Assembly (NCBI GenBank): GCA_029946045.1
Contig: JAQSDS010000091.1
Location: 1-6,373 of the forward strand
DNA length: 6,373 nt
DNA from: Rhodoferax sp.
GTDB taxonomy: Bacteria > Pseudomonadota > Gammaproteobacteria > Burkholderiales > Burkholderiaceae_C
Direction: 5' to 3'
The position numbers were made by a program, and so were the translations under genes. The notes beneath the pieces are model-generated. The model was not told where the DNA came from and did no database searches. It was given only the letters and a program-made list of their open reading frames with translations. Below are positions 1 through 5,261 of this stretch, piece after piece (positions within the stretch are counted from its first letter, which is position 1; every line of letters begins with the position of its first letter).

Positions 1-384
1 GAAGAGTTGGCCAGATCACGACGAACTGATCAACAATCACCAGCGCGACCTGTTGCACGTGCGCAGCCGTGACGTGCTGGAACACATCGAGCGCGTGTTG
101 CACCACGTGCAGCGGCTCGAGCAAAACGCCGAAACCACGGTGCAAATGCACTTCAATGCGCAAAGCCACCGCACCAATGAAATCATGCGCACGCTCACCG
201 TGCTAACCGCTATTTTTCTGCCACTCAACCTGATTGCCGGCATTTTTGGCATGAACTTCGAATTCATCCCGCTGCTACACATGAGCAACGGTTTTGGTGG
301 GCCATGGTGTCAATGGGACTCACAGCCGCCGGCCTGGTGCTTTTCTTCTGGCGCAAGCGCTATCTGGAACGTTCGTCGCACTGA
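1..384 (+). pseudogene. corA: CorA-type magnesium transporter, C-terminal part, frameshifted
   Basis: This is the 3' end of a CorA-family divalent-cation (Mg2+/Co2+) channel of the inner membrane; the start lies left of the window. In frame 2 from base 2, a helical stretch (DHDELINNHQRDLLHVRSRD and onward) leads into transmembrane helix 1 (LTVLTAIFLPLNLIAGIF) and the family signature GMN at 248-256, followed by FEFIPLLH. After NGF the frame loses sense. The second helix is found in frame 1 from about 292 (WWAMVSMGLTAAGLVLFFW, then basic RKRYLERSSH) and ends at TGA 382-384. CorA needs both helices, with a short basic cytoplasmic tail, so the two parts belong together. The break is at TTTT 292-295; five Ts would restore one frame. 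It could be a true mutation, a homopolymer sequencing error, or less likely slippage during translation. Family assignment is sure; functional status is not. Confidence 0.85.
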
Positions 385-413
385 AGCACCCAAGCTTTTA
401 AGAAAACACATCC

Positions 414-1034
414 ATGGACCTCAAACCCCTTGTCACCTTGCTGGCCCTGGTGAATCCGCTGGCAATCGTGCCTTTTTTCATCCACTACACCCACGACTTC
501 ACGCGTGAGCAGCGGCGTCGCACCATCTGGATGGCCTCGTTCAGCTGCTTTGTGGTGATTGCCACCTGTGCCCTGATGGGCCTGCACATCCTGGAGTTTT
601 TTGGCATCTCGCTGGCCAGTTTTCAGGTCGGTGGCGGCATGTTGCTGCTGACCTCTGCCCTGGCCATGCTCAACGCCCAACCGGCCGAGGCGAAATCCAA
701 CGCCGAAGAAATGCACGACGCCGCTGCCCGCGCCAGCATTGCCGTGGTGCCCCTGACCATTCCGCTGTTGACCGGACCGGCCACCATGTCCACGGTGGTG
801 ATTTATGCCGACAAAGCCAAGACCTTTTGGCAACTCGGCACCTTGGTGGGTTATGGTGTGGTCATTGCACTGGCCACCGCCCTGTGTTTCTCTCTGGCCA
901 ACCCGATCGCCAAAGGGCTGGGAAAAACCGGTATCAACGTCATGACCCGACTCATGGGCTTGATCCTGGCGGCGCTCTCAGTCGAAGTGATGGCCGACGG
1001 ACTGATCAAGCTGTTTCCGATACTTGCAAAATAG
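414..1034 (+). CDS. MarC family integral membrane protein (NAAT/UPF0056)
   Basis: A complete 206-residue protein of the MarC family, inner-membrane proteins with about six helices. Despite the name, MarC is not established as a multiple-antibiotic-resistance determinant, and family transport function is poorly defined (some archaeal members are reported as neutral amino acid transporters). Hydrophobic segments are visible at about residues 4-24, 38-60, 65-88, 108-130, 137-160 and 175-203. The two halves carry the paired signature regions LVNPLAIVPFF (about residues 12-22) and IPLLTGPATMSTVV (about 115-128), as expected from an internal duplication. Length matches the family. The ATG at 414 lies 29 bases after the corA stop with only a weak purine stretch (AAGAAA) upstream, so it may be co-transcribed with corA. 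The family call is firm; the substrate is unknown. Confidence 0.9.
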   Translation: MDLKPLVTLLALVNPLAIVPFFIHYTHDFTREQRRRTIWMASFSCFVVIATCALMGLHILEFFGISLASFQVGGGMLLLTSALAMLNAQPAEAKSNAEEMHDAAARASIAVVPLTIPLLTGPATMSTVVIYADKAKTFWQLGTLVGYGVVIALATALCFSLANPIAKGLGKTGINVMTRLMGLILAALSVEVMADGLIKLFPILAK

Positions 1035-1062
1035 CTTGTTACCCCCATTTGGGGCTGATGTT

Positions 1063-1074
1063 CATGGGCCCATG
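1063..1074. repeat. 12-bp perfect palindrome before lemA
   Basis: CATGGGCCCATG is a perfect 12-bp palindrome between the MarC-family gene stop (1034) and lemA. A smaller hairpin (CCCC-ATTT-GGGG, 1043-1054) lies just before it, and a T-rich stretch (about 1096-1110) follows. They could weakly attenuate transcription from the upstream gene or bind a regulator, but neither is adjacent to the T-tract as a standard terminator would be. The palindrome itself is certain; any function is a guess. Confidence 0.35.
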
Positions 1075-1110
1075 GCCGGGCTGACCGCTTGGTTTGATTT
1101 TTATTTTTTT

Positions 1111-1117
1111 GAGGAGG
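1111..1117 (+). promoter_or_regulatory. Strong ribosome binding site of lemA
   Basis: GAGGAGG is a near-perfect Shine-Dalgarno sequence. Two ATG codons follow in tandem, at 1120 and 1123. The gap from GGAGG is only 2 bases to the first and 5 to the second, so 1123 is the better start. The site is much stronger than those of the neighbouring genes, which suggests that lemA leads its own operon and is well translated. Confidence 0.8.
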
Positions 1118-1122
1118 TAATG

Positions 1123-1710
1123 ATGAAACGCTGGTTCTTGATTTTGATGACTGCCCTGACCCTGACGGGCTGCGGCTACAACGACTTCCAACGCCTTGAC
1201 GAGCAAACAAAATCAGCCTGGAGCGAGGTGCTGAACCAGTACCAGCGCCGCGCCGACCTGGTACCCAACATTGTGGCCACCGTCAAGGGCGAAGCGGCTT
1301 TTGAGCAGGAAACGCTGACCAAGGTGATCGAAGCGCGGGCCAGGGCCACGTCAATCCAGGTCACGCCAGAAACCCTCAACAACCCTGAGGCGTTTAACAA
1401 ATTTCAGGCAGCCCAGGGTGAACTGGGCTCGGCCTTGAGCCGCTTGATGGTGGTGTCAGAACAGTACCCCAACCTCAAAGCCAACCAGGGTTTCAGCGAC
1501 CTGCGCGTGCAACTGGAGGGCACAGAGAACCGCGTCACAGTCGCGCGCAACCGCTACATCCAGGCGGTGCAGGAATACAACGTACTGGCACGCAGCTTCC
1601 CCAGCAACCTGACGGCCATGGTCTTCAGCTACAGCCCCAAAGCCAACTTCACGGTTCAAAACGAAGCTGCCATTTCGGCACCGCCAGTGGTTGATTTCAA
1701 CAAAAAATGA
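1123..1710 (+). CDS. lemA: LemA family lipoprotein
   Basis: A 195-residue LemA-family protein. The N-terminus is a lipoprotein signal: basic MKRW, a hydrophobic core, then lipobox LTGC with the lipidated cysteine at residue 17. Glycine at +2 gives no inner-membrane retention signal, so outer-membrane attachment facing the periplasm is likely. The rest is the long-helix LemA fold: YNDFQRLDEQTKSAWSEVLNQY (residues 19-40), RRADLVPNIVATVKG (42-56), YPNLKANQGFSDLRVQLEGT (115-134), ENRVTVARNRYIQAVQEYN (135-153), then SFPSNLTAMVF (158-168) near the end. Biochemical function of LemA proteins is not established; they commonly sit next to TPM-domain genes as here. The stop overlaps the next start (ATGA), implying translational coupling. 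An extended reading from 1024 would lose the lipoprotein signal and is rejected; start 1120 would add only one Met. Confidence 0.93.
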   Translation: MKRWFLILMTALTLTGCGYNDFQRLDEQTKSAWSEVLNQYQRRADLVPNIVATVKGEAAFEQETLTKVIEARARATSIQVTPETLNNPEAFNKFQAAQGELGSALSRLMVVSEQYPNLKANQGFSDLRVQLEGTENRVTVARNRYIQAVQEYNVLARSFPSNLTAMVFSYSPKANFTVQNEAAISAPPVVDFNKK

Positions 1711-2648
1711 TCCCCTCGCTGCGACTACCGCGCCATAAGCTGCCGCTCAGCCGGTGGCTTGCATCGCTTTTGTTGCTGTGTTTGATGGGTTTGGGCGCAG
1801 CACGGGCCCAGCAAGCGGTACCGGCCTTGACCGGCCATGTGATTGACAGCACAGGCACACTGGCCACCCCCCAGCGTGACGCGCTGGAAGCCAGACTCAG
1901 CGAGTTCGAAAAAACCAGTGGCTCGCAAGTGGTGGTCTTGCTGGTGCCCAGCACCCAGCCCGAAGACATAACCGCTTACGCCAACCGCGTGGCCAACACC
2001 TGGAAAATCGGCCGCAAAGGCATCGGTGACGGCCTGCTGCTGATTGTGGCAGTGCAAGACCGCAAACTGCGCATTGAAGTCGCCAAGACACTCGAAGGGG
2101 CGATTCCCGACCTGGCAGCCAAACGCGTCATTGACGAAACCATCACACCGCGCTTCAAACAAGGTGACTACGCCGGCGGCATCGATGCCGGCGTGACGCG
2201 CATCATGGCCCTCATCCGCGGCGAAGCCTTGCCCGAGCCAAGCCCGGAAACCAACCAAAACGCTGGCGGCTTTGACTGGATGGAACTGGGCATCTTCCTA
2301 TTTATCGCCGTGCCGGTCATCGGCGCCGTGGCCAAAAGCATGCTGGGCAACCGGCTGGGTGCCGTGGCCACGGGCGGCGCCGCAGGCGGCATTGCCATGC
2401 TGCTGACTGCCAGCATGCTGATTGCAGGGCTGGCGGGCGTTGCTGCCCTGATTTTTACCCTGCTTCAGAACTCCCCCGCACTGCGCAACAGCGGCTTGCA
2501 TCGCGGTGGCCGCAACAACGGCGGCTGGGGCCATGGCGGTGGTTTTGGCGGTGGTTTTGGCGGTGGAGGGGGCGGCTTTGGAGGCGGCGGATTTGGTTCC
2601 GGCGGTGGGGGTGACTTTGGTGGCGGTGGTGCCTCAGGAGACTGGTGA
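1707..2648 (+). CDS. TPM-domain protein (YgcG family) with Gly-rich C-terminus
   Basis: A 313-residue secreted or membrane protein. Residues 1-34 form a signal peptide (basic start, core LASLLLLCLMGLG, cleavage after ARA). A TPM domain follows (about 38-170): LTGHVIDSTGTLATPQRDAL, SGSQVVVLLVPS, GRKGIGDGLLLIVAVQDRKL RIEVA, then the IPDLAAKRVIDETITPRFKQGDY part. Two hydrophobic segments (about 193-213 and 220-253) probably anchor it, so the TPM domain faces the periplasm. The end (267-313) is almost pure Gly with scattered Phe and finishes GASGDW, a typical ending for this family. TPM domains were first linked to photosystem II repair in plants, with weak phosphatase activity reported there; the bacterial role is not settled. 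ATG 1707 overlaps the lemA stop by four bases, and its own stop overlaps the next gene by one base. Confidence 0.92.
   Translation: MIPSLRLPRHKLPLSRWLASLLLLCLMGLGAARAQQAVPALTGHVIDSTGTLATPQRDALEARLSEFEKTSGSQVVVLLVPSTQPEDITAYANRVANTWKIGRKGIGDGLLLIVAVQDRKLRIEVAKTLEGAIPDLAAKRVIDETITPRFKQGDYAGGIDAGVTRIMALIRGEALPEPSPETNQNAGGFDWMELGIFLFIAVPVIGAVAKSMLGNRLGAVATGGAAGGIAMLLTASMLIAGLAGVAALIFTLLQNSPALRNSGLHRGGRNNGGWGHGGGFGGGFGGGGGGFGGGGFGSGGGGDFGGGGASGDW
2535..2630 (+). repeat. Gly-codon repeat tract in the TPM gene
   Basis: A G-rich low-complexity tract encodes the Gly/Phe tail of the TPM-domain protein. Two exact tandem copies of the 12-mer GGCGGTGGTTTT occupy 2535-2546 and 2547-2558. A third partial copy follows from 2559, then degenerate GGN-rich sequence. 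Such a tract may vary in length between strains by slippage in 12- or 3-base steps, which would keep the frame. Confidence 0.7.
2636..2640 (+). promoter_or_regulatory. RBS of the second TPM gene
   Basis: AGGAG lies inside the last codons of the upstream TPM gene and 7 bases before ATG 2648. This decides the start: the upstream GTG at 2645 would leave only 4 bases. The stop and start overlap as TGATG, so termination and reinitiation are probably coupled. Confidence 0.7.
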
Positions 2649-3169
2649 TGTGGACACGTTTAACCCGGGTTTTGAAACACCGCTGGCAAAGCGACGAGGC
2701 CGCCCAGCGGGCCATCCCGCCTGCCCTGCTGGAACGCCTGGCCGCGCAAGTGGCAAAAAGCGAAACAGGCCACAGCGGTGAAATTCGTATTTTTGTAGAG
2801 GCCGGCTTGCCGCTCAGCTACCTGTGGCGGCCTGACAGCACCGCGCAGATCACGCGCGAGCGGGCACTGTCCCTGTTTGGCAAGCTGCGGGTATGGGACA
2901 CGGCGCACAACAATGGCGTACTCATCTACCTGTTGTTGGCCGAACACCGCATAGAAATTGTGGCCGACCGAGGTTTGAATATGCGGGTGGCGTCTGACAC
3001 CTGGCCGCGCCTGGTGTCAGACATGAGCGCGGCATTCAAGGCGGAAGATTACGAAGGCGGCCTGACCCAGGCGGTACAGCAGGTGACCCACCTACTGCTA
3101 CAGCACTTCGCGCTGCAGGGCGGTCAAAGTAACCCGAATGAGCTGCCGAATACGCCCGTATTGAACTGA
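2648..3169 (+). CDS. TPM-domain protein, short form without signal peptide
   Basis: A 173-residue protein, third gene of the lemA-TPM-TPM operon. It carries a TPM domain over about residues 25-155. The diagnostic core is GEIRIFVEAG (44-53), followed by RALSLFGKLRVWDTAHNNGVLIYLLLAEHRIEIVADRGL (72-110) and the C-terminal SDMSAAFKAEDYEGGLTQAVQQV region (124-146), which matches the KQGDYAGGIDAGV region of the upstream paralogue. No signal peptide or transmembrane segment is visible, so it is probably cytoplasmic or membrane-associated, unlike its neighbour. It is therefore not redundant in location with the first TPM protein. Molecular function is unknown. Start ATG 2648 overlaps the upstream stop by one base. 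Family call is firm on the shared GVLIYLLLAEHRIEIVADRG block. Confidence 0.88.
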   Translation: MWTRLTRVLKHRWQSDEAAQRAIPPALLERLAAQVAKSETGHSGEIRIFVEAGLPLSYLWRPDSTAQITRERALSLFGKLRVWDTAHNNGVLIYLLLAEHRIEIVADRGLNMRVASDTWPRLVSDMSAAFKAEDYEGGLTQAVQQVTHLLLQHFALQGGQSNPNELPNTPVLN

Positions 3170-3174
3170 CGCAT

Positions 3175-3202
3175 CCTTCGGCCCGGGGGCGGGCCTCCTA
3201 CA
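3175..3202 (-). repeat. REP-like hairpin, copy A (minus orientation)
   Basis: Read on the minus strand this starts with the head TGTAGGAG and continues into a perfect 6-bp stem GGCCCG / CGGGCC with loop CCCC, then GAAGG. On the plus strand the stem arms are 3180-3185 and 3190-3195. It begins five bases after the end of the plus-strand TPM gene, so besides being a repetitive extragenic palindrome it may protect the 3' end of that mRNA or help end transcription. The layout matches the general REP pattern known from Pseudomonas and relatives; genome-wide copy number cannot be seen here. Confidence 0.65.
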
Positions 3203-3227
3203 GGACATCCACCAGCATCCCTATGAG

Positions 3228-3270
3228 AGCGGCGCCCTGTGGGAGCGGCGCCCTGTGGGAGCGGCGCCCT
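3228..3270 (+). repeat. 16-bp tandem repeat, about 2.7 copies
   Basis: The unit AGCGGCGCCCTGTGGG begins at 3228, 3244 and 3260, the third copy being cut after 11 bases (to 3270). Copies are identical. The unit is the head and first stem arm of REP copy B; the second stem arm is present only after the last copy. This looks like a local expansion, by slippage or repeated partial insertion, of the 5' half of the REP element. Confidence 0.8.
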
Positions 3271-3290
3271 CGCCGCGAATGCTCCCAACA
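3254..3290 (+). repeat. REP-like hairpin, copy B (plus orientation)
   Basis: Head TGTGGGA, then a perfect 6-bp stem GCGGCG (3261-3266) / CGCCGC (3271-3276) with loop CCCT, then GAAT. An outer pair, GGGAGC (3257-3262) and GCTCCC (3281-3286), can form a larger alternative hairpin. Same design as copy A but on the opposite strand, so the pair forms a BIME-like unit. It sits between two convergent transcription units, the usual place for such elements, where it could serve as a two-way terminator or RNA-stabilising structure. Confidence 0.65.
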
Positions 3291-3294
3291 TCCA

Positions 3295-3310
3295 TCGGCC
3301 CAGAGGCCGA
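3295..3310 (-). terminator. Hairpin just downstream of the ompA stop
   Basis: TCGGCC (3295-3300), loop CAGA, GGCCGA (3305-3310) is a perfect 6-bp stem with a 4-base loop. It lies 6 bases beyond the OmpA-module stop codon (3317-3319, minus strand). No T-run follows on the minus strand, so it is not a canonical intrinsic terminator; 3'-end protection is equally possible. The hairpin is seen directly, the role is inferred. Confidence 0.4.
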
Positions 3311-3316
3311 ACCTGC

Positions 3317-3763
3317 TTACTTGGCGGGTGCTGCCATCGGCTGCACGGTGACGTCGACACGGCGGTTCTTGGCACGACCTTCATCGGTAGCGTTATCGGC
3401 AACCGGCTCGGACTCACCCTTGCCCACTGCCCGCACGCGTTTGACATCGATACCGTTGCTGACCAAATAGGCCTTGACCGATTCGGCGCGCGCCACCGAC
3501 AAGCGCTGGTTGTAGGCATCACTGCCCTTGCTGTCGGTGTGCCCGGTGGCAATCACCACATCAAGCTGCATGCCCTTGATCTTGGCCACCAACTCATCGA
3601 GCTTGGCTACGCCACCCACCTTGAGCACCGACTTGTCAAAATCAAACAGGGTGTCCGCTGCCAAACTCACCTTGGTGGCAACGGCAGGTGCGGCGGGTGC
3701 TGGCGTGGTACGCACACGCGCAGGCACCACAGTTTCATTTTTGATCTTCTCCAGCGTTTCCAC
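3317..3763 (-). CDS. OmpA-like peptidoglycan-binding protein, no signal peptide
   Basis: An open frame of 148 residues from GTG. After a short charged and Ala/Pro-rich start (residues 1-30, APAAPAV linker) comes a full OmpA C-terminal domain (about 32-142): TLFDFDKSVLKVGG, VVIATGHTDSKGSDAYNQRLSVARAESV and GRAKNRRVDVTV. D77 and R92, fifteen residues apart, fit the conserved pair that holds diaminopimelate of peptidoglycan. The domain should act in the periplasm, yet there is no signal peptide, no ATG near the start and no clear ribosome binding site. It lies in the same frame as tolC, nine bases after its TAA. It is either a weakly translated second gene or, more likely, the C-terminal module of a TolC-OmpA fusion split by one stop codon. 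In either case it would tie the secretion pore to the cell wall. The domain call is certain; the gene model is doubtful. Confidence 0.8.
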   Translation of the reverse strand: METLEKIKNETVVPARVRTTPAPAAPAVATKVSLAADTLFDFDKSVLKVGGVAKLDELVAKIKGMQLDVVIATGHTDSKGSDAYNQRLSVARAESVKAYLVSNGIDVKRVRAVGKGESEPVADNATDEGRAKNRRVDVTVQPMAAPAK

Positions 3764-3772
3764 TGTCGTTTC

Positions 3773-5158
3773 TTATAATGGGCAAAGCTCAGCCCGGTCA
3801 AAATTGGCACGGTCCTGTCCCACGTCCTGGGCGCTGGGCAAGTCCGCACGCGGAACACCCAGTGTTGACACCAAGCGACCCATACCAGCCAGCGTGCGCG
3901 CCTGGGCCGAGGCCTGGTTATAACGGGCGTTAATGTAAGAACGTGTAGCCTCAAAATACTCGTTTTGACTGTCTAGCAAGTCAAGCAGGGTGCGCTGGCC
4001 AATATCGAACTGCTGGCGGTAAGCCTCGCGCGACTTTTCTGTGGAAAGGCGGTGCTCGTCCATGTAGCGCATTTGCTCTTCCAGACTACGCACGTCGCTG
4101 TAGGCGATCGACAAGGTCTGGCGTACATCGCGGCAGGCTTTTTCTTGCAGGTCGCGCGCCTGGTCTTTCTGGTCTACGGCCTGGCGCTCACGGGCCATGT
4201 CGGCACCGCCGCGAAACAGGTTGTAGTTCAGCACCAGTTCAACCCCGTTCACCCGCGTGCCACCAATGACGCCGCCGGTGTTGGTGTCTCGGCTGGCGTA
4301 AGCACGTAAATCGACCCTCGGCATGTAGGCAGCCTTGGCGGATTCAATCGCCGTTTTGTAGGCCCGCACATTTTCCACGGCAGCATTCAGCGTTGGGCTG
4401 CCCTGCAAGCCTTCGTTCATCAAGACAACTGCAGACGCTGGCATGACCCCTAGCTTGAACGGTTCAGGCAACGACGGAAGACTGGCGGGTGGTTTTTCTC
4501 CAACAATGCGCAGGTAGCGCGCGCTGACATCGTGCAAATTGGTCAATTCGATCAGCAAATTGGACTCTGCCAGCGCCAGACGACCATTGGCCTGTTCAAC
4601 GTCTACCCGGCGCCCCACGCCTGCGTTGGCACGCTCTTCGACCAACTGGGTGGTTTGCTTGTGTTCCACATAGTTTTGTGTCGCTGCCTCCACCAAATCA
4701 CGGTAGCGCACCACGTCGGAGTATGCCCGTATGGCCTCCAGGGCAGCAGATTCGGACACCTCAAGCAGTTCGTAGTAACGCGTCAGTTTGGCATACCCCA
4801 GGCGTTTTGCCTCGTTGGCAGTGAACATGCCATCAAACAGCATTTGGTTCAATGTGAGCTGCGCGGCGTTGTAGTTGTATGTGCCATAACTGCCACCCGG
4901 CGCCGATGGTGAGTCTTTGGACTCGCGCCCGGTGGTGGCGGTCAGGTCAATTCGGGGGAAAAACCCGCCGCGTGCAACATCGCGCTCGTTGCCGGCAGCA
5001 TTAAAGCCATTCCAGCGCGCCTGCACTTCTGGGTTGGTGGCGACCGCTTTGCGCGCTGCCTGCACCATGGGGTCGGGCAACTTTTGAGCTTGGACAGCGC
5101 CCACAAACATTAGCACTGCCATTGCCACCAAAGAAATCTTTTTATCTTTAGAATTCAT
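3773..5158 (-). CDS. lapE: TolC-family type I secretion outer membrane protein (LapE-like)
   Basis: A 461-residue outer membrane efflux/secretion channel. Residues 1-24 are a signal peptide (MNSKDKK, hydrophobic core, cleavage after VQA). Two OEP repeats follow, about 35-225 and 245-440. Typical TolC sequence is visible: ATNPEVQARWNGFNAAGNERDVARGGFFPRIDL near the start, QLTLNQMLFDG (first beta segment), the long helices with VEERANAGVGRRVDVEQANGRLALAESNL, then the second-half match VELVLNYNLFRGG and REAYRQQFDIGQRTLLDLLDSQNEYFEA. The last pattern is typical of type I secretion TolC proteins. Divergent linkage to lapG-lapD makes it the likely LapE equivalent that exports and retains a large adhesin. 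ATG 5158 is preceded by GGGGG. The protein ends ELCPL before TAA; the frame then runs on into the OmpA module. Use as a general efflux channel cannot be excluded, but context argues against it. Confidence 0.9.
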   Translation of the reverse strand: MNSKDKKISLVAMAVLMFVGAVQAQKLPDPMVQAARKAVATNPEVQARWNGFNAAGNERDVARGGFFPRIDLTATTGRESKDSPSAPGGSYGTYNYNAAQLTLNQMLFDGMFTANEAKRLGYAKLTRYYELLEVSESAALEAIRAYSDVVRYRDLVEAATQNYVEHKQTTQLVEERANAGVGRRVDVEQANGRLALAESNLLIELTNLHDVSARYLRIVGEKPPASLPSLPEPFKLGVMPASAVVLMNEGLQGSPTLNAAVENVRAYKTAIESAKAAYMPRVDLRAYASRDTNTGGVIGGTRVNGVELVLNYNLFRGGADMARERQAVDQKDQARDLQEKACRDVRQTLSIAYSDVRSLEEQMRYMDEHRLSTEKSREAYRQQFDIGQRTLLDLLDSQNEYFEATRSYINARYNQASAQARTLAGMGRLVSTLGVPRADLPSAQDVGQDRANFDRAELCPL

Positions 5159-5220
5159 AAAACCCCCGGAAGTAAATTAGCAAAAACTTATTTAAACTCT
5201 GAAATATTAGTTTACAAATT

Positions 5221-5249
5221 ATTATGTCTTAATTTTTGATAATTCTCAA
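5221..5249 (-). promoter_or_regulatory. Sigma70-type promoter for lapE-ompA
   Basis: On the minus strand TTGAGA (plus 5244-5249) and CATAAT (plus 5221-5226) are separated by exactly 17 bases. Each box differs from consensus by one base. Transcription would begin near 5214, giving a leader of about 55 bases before the lapE ATG. The prediction rests on sequence only. Confidence 0.6.
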
Positions 5250-5250
5250 A
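5235..5250. promoter_or_regulatory. Imperfect palindrome over the lapE -35 box (possible operator)
   Basis: TTTGA-TAATTC-TCAAA is a 16-base inverted repeat in which only the sixth base pair is mismatched. It covers the -35 box of the predicted lapE promoter and lies 11 bases before the lapG start, so a bound protein could control both directions. It does not resemble a binding site I can name; an operator role is a guess. Confidence 0.35.
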
Positions 5251-5261
5251 GTTGAACCCAC

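Larger units (their letters stand above)
5159..5261. promoter_or_regulatory. AT-rich divergent control region between lapE and lapG
   Basis: These 103 bases are sharply richer in A/T than the flanking genes and separate the divergent secretion genes (minus) from lapG-lapD (plus), so both promoters should lie here. A credible sigma70 promoter is visible only for the minus side. For the plus side there are only fragments (TTTACA at 5211, TATTAT at 5220, GATAAT at 5238) with poor mutual spacing. No obvious ribosome binding site precedes lapG. Confidence 0.6.

Noticed and set aside
360..833. Minus-strand open frame of 157 codons, rich in His and Gly
   Set aside because: It lies opposite the well-supported MarC-family gene; composition is what GC-rich antisense frames give.
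1043..1110. Hairpins plus T-rich stretch before lemA as an intrinsic terminator of the MarC-family gene
   Set aside because: The stems are short and the T-rich stretch lies more than 20 bases from them, so it does not fit a standard rho-independent terminator.
1024..1122. Longer LemA reading beginning at 1024 (33 extra residues)
   Set aside because: It starts inside the preceding MarC-family gene and would bury the lipoprotein signal; the strong GAGGAGG at 1111-1117 places the start at 1123 (or 1120).
3239..3778. Plus-strand open frame of 179 codons over the OmpA module
   Set aside because: It is antisense to a clear OmpA domain, has no recognisable domain and begins in the REP repeats; it is a shadow of the GC-rich minus-strand gene.
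5211..5243. Sigma70 promoter for lapG on the plus strand
   Set aside because: TTTACA and GATAAT are 21 bases apart and other pairings match poorly, so no convincing plus-strand promoter could be assigned.
5159..5261. Riboswitch or FleQ-type c-di-GMP operator in the divergent region
   Set aside because: The region is too short and AT-rich for a recognisable c-di-GMP riboswitch, and I could not find a FleQ-box-like sequence.
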